A DNA stretch of 50,181 nt from Candidatus Sulfopaludibacter sp. SbA3. GTDB taxonomy: Bacteria > Acidobacteriota > Terriglobia > Bryobacterales > Bryobacteraceae. The translations under genes and the position numbers were made by a program. Under the pieces are notes generated by a model. That model saw only the letters and a list, made by a program, of their open reading frames with translations, had not been told where the DNA came from and made no database searches. The DNA lies in assembly GCA_945860645.1 (NCBI GenBank), contig CAMATG010000003.1, forward strand, positions 1 through 50,181. Reading direction: 5' to 3'. This document shows, one piece after another, positions 34,985 through 43,307 of the stretch; within the stretch, counting starts at the first letter, position 1; the number at the start of each line of letters is the position of its first letter.

Positions 34985-36262
34985 ACCCACCCCGAACAAC
35001 ACCCCATCCCCGCGCAAATAAATCCGCCCTCCGCTCACCGCCGGCGACGCCAAAAATCGCTCCCCCAACTCATTCTTCGCCAACACCTCCGCCTTCCGTC
35101 CCGCCCGCAACACATACATCTCCCCCGTCTCGCTCAATAAATACACCTTTCCATCCCCCGCCACCGGAGACGCAAAGAAGATCCCCCCCAGCCGTTCCTT
35201 CCACACCACCGCCCCCGTCGCCACATCCGCGCACGTCACCACGCCCACCTCGTTCGTCATATACAGCAACCCCTGATACTGCAAAATCGACGGCACATAC
35301 GACCCCCCATTTGCCATCCGCCACAATGGCGTCACCTCCCCCCGCCCGCCCGGCCGCATCGCCCAGATGTCGCTGTTCCGATACCCCCGGCTCATGTAGA
35401 TCACCCCATCGGCAAACACCGCCGACGGTATCGGCGTCTGCCGCTCACTCCCCGCCCACCACAACAGCTCCCCCGTTCCCGGCGCATACGCATCCACCCG
35501 CTGGTCCGAATTCACAATCAACTCATCCCCGCGCGGTCCCGCCACCACTACCGGCGTCGAATGCGATACGCGCCCCTTCCCCCGGTCCACCCGCCACTTC
35601 ACCTCCCCCGTTTTCCCCTCCAACGCCAATAAATACGCCGCCGGCCGGTGGTCCACCAGCAACACCAGCAACCCCTTATACAAAGCCGGCGAACTCCCAT
35701 GCCCCCACTGATTCGCAAACGGCCCCAGGTCCTTCCGCCAGATCATCTTCCCCTTCAAATCCAAAGCCACCAACTGCCCATTTCCAAACCACGCATACAC
35801 CCGCTCCCCATCGGACACCGGCGTCGGCGTGGCCAGATTGTGCTTCTCATGCACCTCCGGCCGCGTCCCCGTGGCCGCCATCCGGTACTCCCAAACGCGC
35901 TTCCCATCGCGCCGTCCAAACGCCTCCACCACCAGCTCCAACGCCGGCCCGCCCTTCGCCGAAATCGCCCGCTCCCGCACCGCCAGCGTCCGCTCATCGC
36001 GTGCCAACCGCGGGTCGCTCCCGTCGCCGGTTTCGTAACTCCCCGCCTGCGACGTGACAATCACCAGGTCCCCAACCACAATCGGCGACGACGTCCCCGT
36101 TCCCGCCAACTCCGTCCGGAACGCCACGCCCTTCCCCGCGCTCCACTCCACCGGCAGCCCCGTCTCCGTGGTCAATCCCAGACTCCCCACGCCCCGCCAC
36201 CCCGGCCAATCCGCCGCCCCCGCTACCGCCAACGCCGCCCACAGAACCCAAGTGATTTTCAC
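34970..36262 (-). CDS. Secreted PQQ-type beta-propeller protein
   Basis: The product is 430 aa from the GTG at 36262, chosen because it opens directly into a signal peptide (KITWVLWAALAVAGAADWPG). ATG at 36286 would add eight residues and cannot be excluded. No good ribosome-binding site supports either. WPGWRG at the mature start and repeated strands ending in W-x(3-5)-G units (GTGELLWWAG, KTGEVKWRVD, ATGAVVWKERLGG) give about seven propeller blades, like PQQ_2/BamB-type repeats. Family members include non-enzymatic propellers and quinoproteins. The Cys-Cys and Asp residues of PQQ dehydrogenases are not evident, so a binding or scaffold role is more likely. Confidence 0.8.
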   Translation of the reverse strand: MKITWVLWAALAVAGAADWPGWRGVGSLGLTTETGLPVEWSAGKGVAFRTELAGTGTSSPIVVGDLVIVTSQAGSYETGDGSDPRLARDERTLAVRERAISAKGGPALELVVEAFGRRDGKRVWEYRMAATGTRPEVHEKHNLATPTPVSDGERVYAWFGNGQLVALDLKGKMIWRKDLGPFANQWGHGSSPALYKGLLVLLVDHRPAAYLLALEGKTGEVKWRVDRGKGRVSHSTPVVVAGPRGDELIVNSDQRVDAYAPGTGELLWWAGSERQTPIPSAVFADGVIYMSRGYRNSDIWAMRPGGRGEVTPLWRMANGGSYVPSILQYQGLLYMTNEVGVVTCADVATGAVVWKERLGGIFFASPVAGDGKVYLLSETGEMYVLRAGRKAEVLAKNELGERFLASPAVSGGRIYLRGDGVLFGVGGAQR

Positions 36263-36302
36263 ACCGCCAGCATAGTGGCCTTCCATCTGCACGTCAATCT
36301 GC

Positions 36303-38105
36303 ATGCGCCCCGTTCTCTTCCTCCTCGCTGCCACCATCCTCTCCGCCCAGTCCGATCCTCCCAACCGCGTCGGCCGCCTCAACTTCGCCAACGGCCCCGT
36401 CTCCTTCCAGCCCGCCGGCGAATCCGACTGGCTCGACGCCCCCATCAACCGCCCCCTCGTCCCCGGCGATAGTCTCTGGTCCGGCAACGGCGCCCGCGCC
36501 GAACTCCACATCGGCTCCACCGCCCTCCGCCTGGCCCCCAACACCGCCTTCCAGCTCCTCAATCTCGACGATCAGACCGTCCAAATCCGCCTCTCCGAAG
36601 GCACCCTCACCCTCCACATCCGCCAGCTCCAGCCCCGCGAGCTCTTCGAAATCGACACGCCCAACCTCGCCTTCACCCTCACCGCCCCCGGCGAATACCG
36701 CATCGACGCCAACCCCGACGCCCAAACCACCACCGTCACCATCCGCAATGGCAACGGGGAAATCAGTGGCGGCGGGCAGTCATTCACCCTCAATACGCGA
36801 CAGCAGGCGGTCATCACCGGCGATCAGCAAATCGATTACCGCGTCCACTCCGCCCCCATCACCGACGCCTGGGACCAGTGGTGTACCGCCCGCGACCGCC
36901 GCGAAGACCAGTCCCAATCGGCCCGCTACGTCTCCCGCGAAATCCCCGGCTACGAGGATCTCGATCAGTACGGCGCCTGGTCCAACCAATCCGGCTATGG
37001 CGATGTCTGGATGCCAACTTCCGTCTCCGCCGGCTGGGCCCCCTATAGCGACGGCCACTGGGCCTGGATCACTCCTTGGGGCTGGACGTGGATTGACGAT
37101 GCGCCTTGGGGCTTCGCGCCTTATCACTACGGCCGGTGGGCGACCTTCGGCAACCGCTGGGGCTGGATCCCCGGCCCGCGCGGCATGTCTCCCACCTACG
37201 CTCCCGCCCTCGTCGCCTGGATCGGCGGCGCCGGCTTCTCCGCCTCCGTTGGCTGGTTCGCCCTCGGCCCACGCGAACCCTACTTCCCGTCCTATCAGGT
37301 CAGCCAAAACTACTTCCGCCGCGTCAACAGCTCTAACACCGTCTTCAACACCGTCACCATCAACAACTACTACCAGAACCGCGCCATCAACAGCGTCCAG
37401 TATCGGAACCGCAATACCCCCAACGGCATCACCGCCGTCCCGCAGGACAACTTCGCCACCGGCCGCCGCACCGGCCAAAATGGCAGAACCGTGCTGCCAG
37501 CCCAGCCCAGCAATACCCAAGTTTTCAACAACCCCAACATAACGCCCCGCCGGGAAAGCGTGCTCGGCATCCGCGGCCCTGGCGGCGCCGCCCCGCCCGC
37601 CCGCGCCTTCAACCGGCCCGTCGTCGCCCGCACCCCGCCCCCGCAAACCCCCGTGCCCTTCAGCCGCCAGCAGGAGCAGTTAAACCGCACCCCCGGCCGC
37701 CCTCTCCCGCCCGCCGCCATCCAGCAAATGCACCAGGCCGATCCCACCCCTGCCCCGCGAGTTCGCGTCATCGAGCGCAACCAGAATCGCGGCGGTCAAT
37801 CCGGCGCCGCCCCAGCCCAGCAACCCAATCGATTGCCCCCGCAAGCCCAACAACCCGCCCCGCAACAGCGCCAGCAACAGCCCCGCGAGAATCCGCGCCC
37901 GCAACAACAGCAGCAAGATCGCGCCCCACAACCGCAAGCCCAACAACCCGCCCCGCAACAGCGCCAGCGACAACCCCGCGAAAATCCGCGCCAACAACAG
38001 CAAGATCGCGCCCCACAACCGCAGGCGCAACAGCAAGACCGCCCTGCCCAGGAAAACGCACGCCCCCCAAAGGAAGATAGAACTGAGCGCAAAAAGAACC
38101 AATAA
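36303..38105 (+). CDS. FecR-domain, DUF6600-like secreted protein with Q/P-rich tail
   Basis: The product is 600 aa with a signal peptide (RPVLFLLAATILSAQ). Residues 20-180 are FecR-like: GPVSFQPAGESDWLDAPINR, GDSLWSGNGARAELHIGSTA, LTLHIRQLQPRELFEIDTPN. Residues 215-350 are Trp/Tyr-rich (DLDQYGAWSNQSGYGDVW, WITPWGWTWIDDAPWG, YHYGRWATFGNRWGWIPG), a pattern of the DUF6600 family. The last ~190 residues are disordered, Pro/Gln/Arg-rich, with a 31-residue repeat. Such proteins are common in acidobacteria and of unknown function. The FecR part here is not linked to a sigma factor or TonB receptor, so siderophore signalling is unlikely. Confidence 0.82.
   Translation: MRPVLFLLAATILSAQSDPPNRVGRLNFANGPVSFQPAGESDWLDAPINRPLVPGDSLWSGNGARAELHIGSTALRLAPNTAFQLLNLDDQTVQIRLSEGTLTLHIRQLQPRELFEIDTPNLAFTLTAPGEYRIDANPDAQTTTVTIRNGNGEISGGGQSFTLNTRQQAVITGDQQIDYRVHSAPITDAWDQWCTARDRREDQSQSARYVSREIPGYEDLDQYGAWSNQSGYGDVWMPTSVSAGWAPYSDGHWAWITPWGWTWIDDAPWGFAPYHYGRWATFGNRWGWIPGPRGMSPTYAPALVAWIGGAGFSASVGWFALGPREPYFPSYQVSQNYFRRVNSSNTVFNTVTINNYYQNRAINSVQYRNRNTPNGITAVPQDNFATGRRTGQNGRTVLPAQPSNTQVFNNPNITPRRESVLGIRGPGGAAPPARAFNRPVVARTPPPQTPVPFSRQQEQLNRTPGRPLPPAAIQQMHQADPTPAPRVRVIERNQNRGGQSGAAPAQQPNRLPPQAQQPAPQQRQQQPRENPRPQQQQQDRAPQPQAQQPAPQQRQRQPRENPRQQQQDRAPQPQAQQQDRPAQENARPPKEDRTERKKNQ
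37842..38060 (+). repeat. Coding tandem repeat (about 93 bp) in the FecR-like gene
   Basis: A unit beginning CAAGCCCAACAACCCGCCCC starts at 37842 and again at 37935, with a shortened third copy from about 38020. It encodes QAQQPAPQQRQQQPRENPR-type units of 31, 29 and then fewer residues. Length change between strains is expected. Confidence 0.8.
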
Positions 38106-38161
38106 TCGAGGGGGGGATCGAATCCCTTAACTCCCCCCAACAAAACTACAATAGATCCACC

Positions 38162-39058
38162 ATGCGCCTCGCCGCGTTCCTCCTCCTCGCCACCGCCGCC
38201 TTCCCCCAGCGCCACGTCACCCAGGGCCGCGCCCAAACCATCACCGAAAACCTCTACAAATGCCCGCAAACCGTCAATAACCACCGCATCGCCGCCGTTG
38301 GCCGCATCACCGCCACCGATGGCACCGTCCTCACCGTCCCCGCCCAAACCGCCTACCCCGCCCGCCCCACAGCCGACCTCTACAACGAGTGCGCCCCCTC
38401 TGCCCCCATAAAACCCGTCATCATCGACCCCGACGGCGAACTCATCACCGCCCACATCGTCGCCGACAATTACTTCGAACTCTACGTCAACGGCACCCTC
38501 GTCGCCACCGATAACACCCCCTACACCCCCTTCAACTCCGCCATCGTCCAGTTCCGCGCCAAACGCCCCCTCACCTACGCCTTCAAACTCGTCGACTGGG
38601 AAGAAAACCTCGGCCTCGGCACCGAACTCATGCGCGGCGACCCCTGGTACCCCGGCGACGGCGGCCTCATCGCCCGCTTCTCCGACGGCACCGTCACCGA
38701 CCACACATGGCGCGCCCAGTCCTTCTACATTGCCCCCCTCAACCGGCCCGCCGACGTCACCGAAAAACCCGGCAACATCCACGACACCTCCGCCCTCGGC
38801 CGCGTCCACCCCCACGCCAAAAAGCCCCCCTGCCAGGACAAGTGCTTCGCCGTCCATTACCCCATCCCCGCCAACTGGGCCTCGCCCAACTTCAACCCCC
38901 AATGGCCCGCCGCCGTTGAATATACCGACGAAGAAGTCGGCGTCACCAACCTCCCCGCCTACACAAAATTCCCCAACCACTTCCAGGGCGCCCGCTGGAT
39001 CTGGTCCGCCAACCTCGTCTTCGATAACCTCGTCCTCATCCGAAAAACCGTCCCCTGA
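38162..39058 (+). CDS. Secreted protein of unknown function
   Basis: The product is 298 aa with a short signal peptide (RLAAFLLLATAAFPQ). I do not recognise the family. The segment ITAHIVADNYFELYVNGTLV resembles beta-sandwich or lectin-like domains seen in carbohydrate-associated proteins, and several Cys (KCPQ, NECAP, CQDKCF) could form disulfides. GARWIWSANLVFDNLVLIRK ends the protein and is like the closing strand of such sandwiches. Follows the FecR-like gene by 56 bp and precedes the HAD lipoprotein gene by 36 bp on the same strand. Confidence 0.65.
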   Translation: MRLAAFLLLATAAFPQRHVTQGRAQTITENLYKCPQTVNNHRIAAVGRITATDGTVLTVPAQTAYPARPTADLYNECAPSAPIKPVIIDPDGELITAHIVADNYFELYVNGTLVATDNTPYTPFNSAIVQFRAKRPLTYAFKLVDWEENLGLGTELMRGDPWYPGDGGLIARFSDGTVTDHTWRAQSFYIAPLNRPADVTEKPGNIHDTSALGRVHPHAKKPPCQDKCFAVHYPIPANWASPNFNPQWPAAVEYTDEEVGVTNLPAYTKFPNHFQGARWIWSANLVFDNLVLIRKTVP

Positions 39059-39094
39059 TGGCCCCGTTCCCCCAGCGGCAACGCTAATCACGGC

Positions 39095-40045
39095 ATGAAA
39101 ACCCTCGCCGTCCTTGCCGCCCTCCTCCTCACCAGTTGCACCTCCCCGAAAGACCCCCTCCCCTCCTGGAACAACACCCCTACCAAACAAGGCATCCTTG
39201 CCTTCGTCAAAAACGCGGTCGCCCAGGTCCCCCAAGCCGACCGCATCGCCGTCTTCGATAACGATGGCACCCTCTGGGTCGAACAACCCCTCTATACGCA
39301 ACTCCTCTTTGCCGCCTCCGAAATGAAAACCCGCGCCTCCCAGCACCCCGAATGGCGCGCCAATCCCAACTTCGTCATAATCATCGACGGCCCTCCCGAC
39401 GCCATTCTCTCCCTCGCCCCCGCCGATCAGTTCGCCGCCGGCTTCGCCGTCCACGCCGGCCGCACTGTTGAAGAGTACTCCACCGCCGCCTCCCGCTGGC
39501 TCGCCACCAACCAACACCCCCGCTTCCACAAGCCCTATACCCAGCTTGCCTATCAGCCCATGCTCGAACTCATCGCCCATCTCCGCGAAAACGGGTTCCA
39601 GGTCTACAGCGTTACCGGCGCCGAGATCGGCTTCGTCCGCGTCGCCAACGAACAAGCCTTCGGCATCCCCCGCCATCACGTCATCGCCACTCTGCTCAAG
39701 TCCAAGTTCGAAGCCGCCCGGCTCCAGGCCCTGCCCGATGTCCTCCTCATCGACGACGGCGACGGCAAACCCATCAGCATCCAAAACGTGATCGGCCGCC
39801 GCCCCATCCTCGCCATCGGCAACTCCGACGGCGATCTCCCCATGCTCCAATACGCCGCCAACGGCCCCGGCCCTCGCTACACCGCCCTCGTCCATCACGA
39901 CGACGCCGAACGCGAGTTCGCCTACGACCGCGCCTCCCCCGTCGGTCATCTCGATAAGGCGCTCGATGCCGCCACCGACAGCGGCTGGCCCGTCCTCAGC
40001 ATGAAGAACGACTGGCGCCAAATCTTCCCAAAAACCGGGAAATGA
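39095..40045 (+). CDS. HAD-superfamily hydrolase, lipoprotein
   Basis: The product is 316 aa. The lipobox (LAALLLTSC) implies a lipid-anchored periplasmic protein. HAD motif I is AVFDNDGTLW, motif II lies in VYSVTGAEIG, motif III Lys is in LLKSKFEAAR, and motif IV is AIGNSDGDLPML. All four are intact, so it is likely a phosphatase. The nearest named relatives by pattern are phosphoserine-phosphatase-like HADs, substrate unknown. Its stop overlaps the next start (ATGA at 40042), which gives translational coupling. Confidence 0.85.
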   Translation: MKTLAVLAALLLTSCTSPKDPLPSWNNTPTKQGILAFVKNAVAQVPQADRIAVFDNDGTLWVEQPLYTQLLFAASEMKTRASQHPEWRANPNFVIIIDGPPDAILSLAPADQFAAGFAVHAGRTVEEYSTAASRWLATNQHPRFHKPYTQLAYQPMLELIAHLRENGFQVYSVTGAEIGFVRVANEQAFGIPRHHVIATLLKSKFEAARLQALPDVLLIDDGDGKPISIQNVIGRRPILAIGNSDGDLPMLQYAANGPGPRYTALVHHDDAEREFAYDRASPVGHLDKALDAATDSGWPVLSMKNDWRQIFPKTGK

Positions 40046-41079
40046 CAACTCCCGCCCCGCCACCGCGCCTGTACAGGCATATGGCGCAAACGGCACTCAT
40101 CACTCTCCTCGCCGCCCTCGCGGCCCTCACCGCCTGCGGCCTCTTCGCCCGCGATCGCCTCTGGGAAAAGGGGAAGACCACCGCCGTCGAACTGGCCGAT
40201 CTCGCCACCCTCCGCTCCCCCGAAGGCCTCCGCTACGTCCCCCACCGCAAACTCCCCGACGGCGACTCCGAGCCCTACGAGTTCGAACGCACCTACAAAC
40301 ACCACCTCAACGGCCAGGCCTCTAACGCCGAAGAACTCACCATCACCATCCACGCCGAAGATGTTCCGATCGCGCCCGGCGAAGGCCGCTGGCTCTGGAC
40401 CGTCAAGCCGGAAACGTACGATCGCGATCCGGTCCACGAACCCTCCTGGCGCATCCGCCTCCTCGACCGCCAAGCCAACATCGAACTCGATTGGCTCGGC
40501 TTCCAGAAACACTACACCGTCGGAACCGCCAAACGAAATCTGCAGTGGATGGCCGAAACCATCGTCACCCCCAATCGCAAAGCCTGGTTCCAGGCCCGCC
40601 GCGATTGGCCCACCGATGGCTGGCGCGCCAATCTCGCCCATAACCTCCCCCGCGTCCAAGGCCAGCTCGCCGCCCTCGGCATGCCCCCCGCCGTCGAAGG
40701 CCAGTGGACCGCCCACGGCGATCTCCGCTACACCCTCGATCACGACCGTCCCCAGCACTTCCTCCTCGCCCTCCAACTCGGCAACGAACCCAAGCTCACC
40801 TACCCCGTCGACATGCACGGCCCAGTCACCCAGTACACCTTCGTCGATGGCCGCGTCTGGCAGCACAACCGGAACGACGGCGGGATGCTCCCCGCCCCGG
40901 AGCTCGCCCATCTCCGAGCCGAATGGACCGAGCCCGGCAACGTCTACTACTACAGCATCCAGAAGCTGAACCTCTGGGGCACGCCGCACGCCAGCGTGAA
41001 GGAGTTGATTGCCCAGGCTCGCCAATTCCAATCCCAACACCGCGCCGGTACGCTTATCACACGAGCGCCGCTGCGCTAA
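40042..41079 (+). CDS. Putative lipoprotein of unknown function
   Basis: The product is 345 aa; an internal ATG (40081) would remove 13 residues and would start at a cleaner signal. Lipobox-like LAALTAC follows a hydrophobic stretch (LITLLAALAALTA), so it may be lipid-anchored. The body is Trp-rich with strand-like segments (GRWLWTVKPETYDRDP, WRIRLLDRQANIELDWLGF). I do not recognise a family. Coupling to the HAD lipoprotein gene by a 4-nt overlap suggests a joint periplasmic role. Confidence 0.65.
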   Translation: MTTPAPPPRLYRHMAQTALITLLAALAALTACGLFARDRLWEKGKTTAVELADLATLRSPEGLRYVPHRKLPDGDSEPYEFERTYKHHLNGQASNAEELTITIHAEDVPIAPGEGRWLWTVKPETYDRDPVHEPSWRIRLLDRQANIELDWLGFQKHYTVGTAKRNLQWMAETIVTPNRKAWFQARRDWPTDGWRANLAHNLPRVQGQLAALGMPPAVEGQWTAHGDLRYTLDHDRPQHFLLALQLGNEPKLTYPVDMHGPVTQYTFVDGRVWQHNRNDGGMLPAPELAHLRAEWTEPGNVYYYSIQKLNLWGTPHASVKELIAQARQFQSQHRAGTLITRAPLR

Positions 41080-41090
41080 AGCAGGCGGCC

Positions 41091-41128
41091 TGCACGCGGC
41101 GGTTCTCCGCGCAAAGGGGCGGAGAACC
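41091..41128. terminator. Paired hairpins between convergent genes
   Basis: GCAGGCGGCCTGC (41091-41103) is a small palindrome. It overlaps a 10-bp perfect stem GGTTCTCCGC / GCGGAGAACC (41101-41110 with 41119-41128, 8-nt loop). It lies in the 135-bp gap between convergent genes, where a bidirectional terminator is expected. No T-run follows, so the call is tentative. Confidence 0.45.
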
Positions 41129-41214
41129 ATCCATGTCACCGGCCGGACCCATCACCATCTTCACCCTTGCTGTCCGGATCGGTTGCGCCCCCGTCGCCGC
41201 GGCCTTCTACGCCA

Positions 41215-42213
41215 CTACTCCCACTGCGCCGTGAACCGCGGATACTGTGCCAGCGTTGCCTGCGTCCAAACCGAGGGCAGGCCCGTGAACACCACCGGGT
41301 CAATCCCAATCGCCGGCGCGCGCCGGAATAGCAAATGAGCGTTCATCAACACCGCGCCCAGATGCCCTTCCGTTTTCGGCAGCGCGTTAAACGTGCCGAA
41401 CCACCGGCCCTGCTTCACGGCCTCAATGGCGCCCTTGCCAGCCCCTGCGCCCACAATTCGGACTGTCAGGTTCAGTTGTGCGGCGGCCTGTTCCACGCCC
41501 AACGCCATCTGGTCCCCGCTGGCCACCACCAGGTTGATCTCCGGGTGCGCCGCGAACTGTGCCAGCATCACCTGCTTGGCCGTCGAGGCCGTATAGAACG
41601 CCTGCTCGGCACCCAATAACCGGTAGCTGGAGTTCAGCGCCACGGCCTGTTGCGCCGCCGCGTAGCCCAGCGTGTCGATGGCGAACGAGGACACCCCGGC
41701 GACGTAGAAAACATTGCACTGCGAAAGGCCCGCGCAGGCCTGCGGGATGATGGATTTCACGGCCGCGGCCCAGCTGGTGGCGGGAATGAAACTGGCGCCC
41801 ACCTGGCCGGGAACCTGCGGCTGCACGGTGCCTGTGTCGGGGCCGATGGGAAGATCGGTGGCGACCACGGGCACGCCCTTGGCTTTGGCTTCGGTGACGC
41901 ACGGAATGATGCCCACGGCGTCCGCCGCCGAAATGAAGAGCCCGGTGTATTTATTCAGCGCCAGCGCCGCCCGGCACTGCGCCAGTTGCGTGGTGCCATT
42001 GAAGCCGGCGAAGTACGGTTCGACGGTGGCGCCGGTGGGAGTCATCACCTCGCGAAGGCCGGCGAGGGTGGCATTGTCGTAGGTGTTATTGGGGTCATTG
42101 GCCAGCCAGGCGAAGACGCGCCGGGGCGGATCGGCCAGAACGAGGCCAGCGGAAAAAAGGCACAGCGAGGCGCCGGCCGCAAGAGTGCGGCAGAGGGAAC
42201 GGAAGAGTGTCAT
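41215..42213 (-). CDS. Periplasmic type-1 substrate-binding protein
   Basis: The product is 332 aa from ATG 42213, which opens a signal peptide (TLFRSLCRTLAAGASLCLFS). A longer frame upstream lacks a better start. RbsB/LacI-like pattern: RRVFAWLANDPNNTYDNATL, YTGLFISAADAVGIIPCV, KAKGVPVVATDLPIG, and NLVVASGDQMALGVEQA. The ligand is unknown, but sugars are usual for this fold. No ABC transporter genes lie beside it, so it is an orphan, which may serve a distant transporter or a sensor. Confidence 0.78.
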   Translation of the reverse strand: MTLFRSLCRTLAAGASLCLFSAGLVLADPPRRVFAWLANDPNNTYDNATLAGLREVMTPTGATVEPYFAGFNGTTQLAQCRAALALNKYTGLFISAADAVGIIPCVTEAKAKGVPVVATDLPIGPDTGTVQPQVPGQVGASFIPATSWAAAVKSIIPQACAGLSQCNVFYVAGVSSFAIDTLGYAAAQQAVALNSSYRLLGAEQAFYTASTAKQVMLAQFAAHPEINLVVASGDQMALGVEQAAAQLNLTVRIVGAGAGKGAIEAVKQGRWFGTFNALPKTEGHLGAVLMNAHLLFRRAPAIGIDPVVFTGLPSVWTQATLAQYPRFTAQWE

Positions 42214-42336
42214 GGGTCTAGTGATCTTTCGTGAAGTATGGTGTTGCGTCGCCGGAGTAGCGCGCATTAGGTACAGCGGGAAGCTGCTCCAAAACGGCTA
42301 ACAAAAAGTGCACCGGCAATCCTGGGTAACATCGGA

Positions 42337-43227
42337 GTGGTGCACATCATCGCGGAACAGGACGAAGTCCTGCGGCAAATTGCCTCGCTGAACGTGTGGA
42401 AGCGCGGCGAAGAGCGGGCGCCTCATAAGCCGCTGCTCATCCTGCTCGCCCTCGGCCGGCTCAACAAGCGGATGGCGCTTTTCGAAGATCTGGAACGGCC
42501 GTTGCGGGAACTGCTGGAAGAGTTCGGCCCGCCCCGAAAGTCCGTACACCCCGAGTATCCCTTCTTCTGGCTCAAGACCGACGGCCTCTGGGAAACCGAT
42601 GAAACCGCGGGTCTGACGAAACGCAAAAGCGGTGCCAACCCATTAAAGAGCGAACTGATCCGCCACGCCATCAAGGGCGGCTTCCCGGCGCCCATCTACG
42701 AAGCCTTCCGCCGCAATCCGCTCCTGGTCCGCCAGGTCGCGCACGCCCTGCTGGCCGCCCACTTCCCGCCGTCCATCCACGAGGACATTCTCTCCGCGGT
42801 GGGCCTCGATCTGGAATCGGAAACCAGGCGGAGCCGCATCGCCGATTTCCGTCACGAAGTCTTGGAGACCTACGGCCACGCCTGCGCCTTCTGCGGCTAC
42901 AGCGTGCGCATCGGCAATGCCGATCTTGGCCTGGACGCCGCCCACATCATGTGGCACCAGGCCAAGGGCCCGGACATCCCCGCCAATGGCCTCGCCTGCT
43001 GCAGCCTTCACCACCGCGCGCTCGACCGGGGCGCCATCAGCCTCTCGGATGACCTAACGATTCTCGTCTCCACCAGCATCCACGGCGGCGCTAAGCTGGA
43101 CGAGCATTTCCTCTCCCTCACCGGCCGCCCGCTCCGCACCCCCAGCCAATCGCTCCACCTGCCCAAACCGCAGTTCCGCTCCTGGCACCGCCAGCAAGTG
43201 TTTCGTCCCCCGCCGCGGGACCGCTAA
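42337..43227 (+). CDS. HNH restriction endonuclease, phosphorothioate-DNA-binding (ScoMcrA-like) type
   Basis: The product is 296 aa, starting at GTG 42337 (a second GTG follows at once). The N-terminal half opens with LNVWKRGEERAPHKPLLIL, a pattern like the sulfur-binding domain of ScoMcrA-type enzymes that recognise phosphorothioate-modified DNA. The C-terminal half is an HNH nuclease: CAFCGYSVRIG, LDAAHIMWHQAKGPDIPANG, ACCSLHHRALD. The Cys/His metal set and DAAHI catalytic region are intact. It would cut sulfur-modified foreign DNA. No dnd or ssp genes are in the window, as expected for a type IV enzyme that avoids self-modification. Confidence 0.8.
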   Translation: MVHIIAEQDEVLRQIASLNVWKRGEERAPHKPLLILLALGRLNKRMALFEDLERPLRELLEEFGPPRKSVHPEYPFFWLKTDGLWETDETAGLTKRKSGANPLKSELIRHAIKGGFPAPIYEAFRRNPLLVRQVAHALLAAHFPPSIHEDILSAVGLDLESETRRSRIADFRHEVLETYGHACAFCGYSVRIGNADLGLDAAHIMWHQAKGPDIPANGLACCSLHHRALDRGAISLSDDLTILVSTSIHGGAKLDEHFLSLTGRPLRTPSQSLHLPKPQFRSWHRQQVFRPPPRDR

Positions 43228-43307
43228 CCGCTCCCAACCAGCATGTAAAATGAGTCAGCCAACACCGAGTGCAGGGTCTTAGGCGCTCCGGGCTCAGGGA
43301 GCATCGT

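Noticed and set aside
37842-38060. Repeat block considered as a CRISPR array
   Set aside because: Copies are contiguous and in frame inside a coding region. There are no spacers and no cas genes.
37796-40096. Very long minus-strand open frame (766 codons), Gly/Val/Asp-rich
   Set aside because: It lies antisense to four plus-strand genes with clear signals and motifs. Its composition is the typical shadow of C-rich codons.
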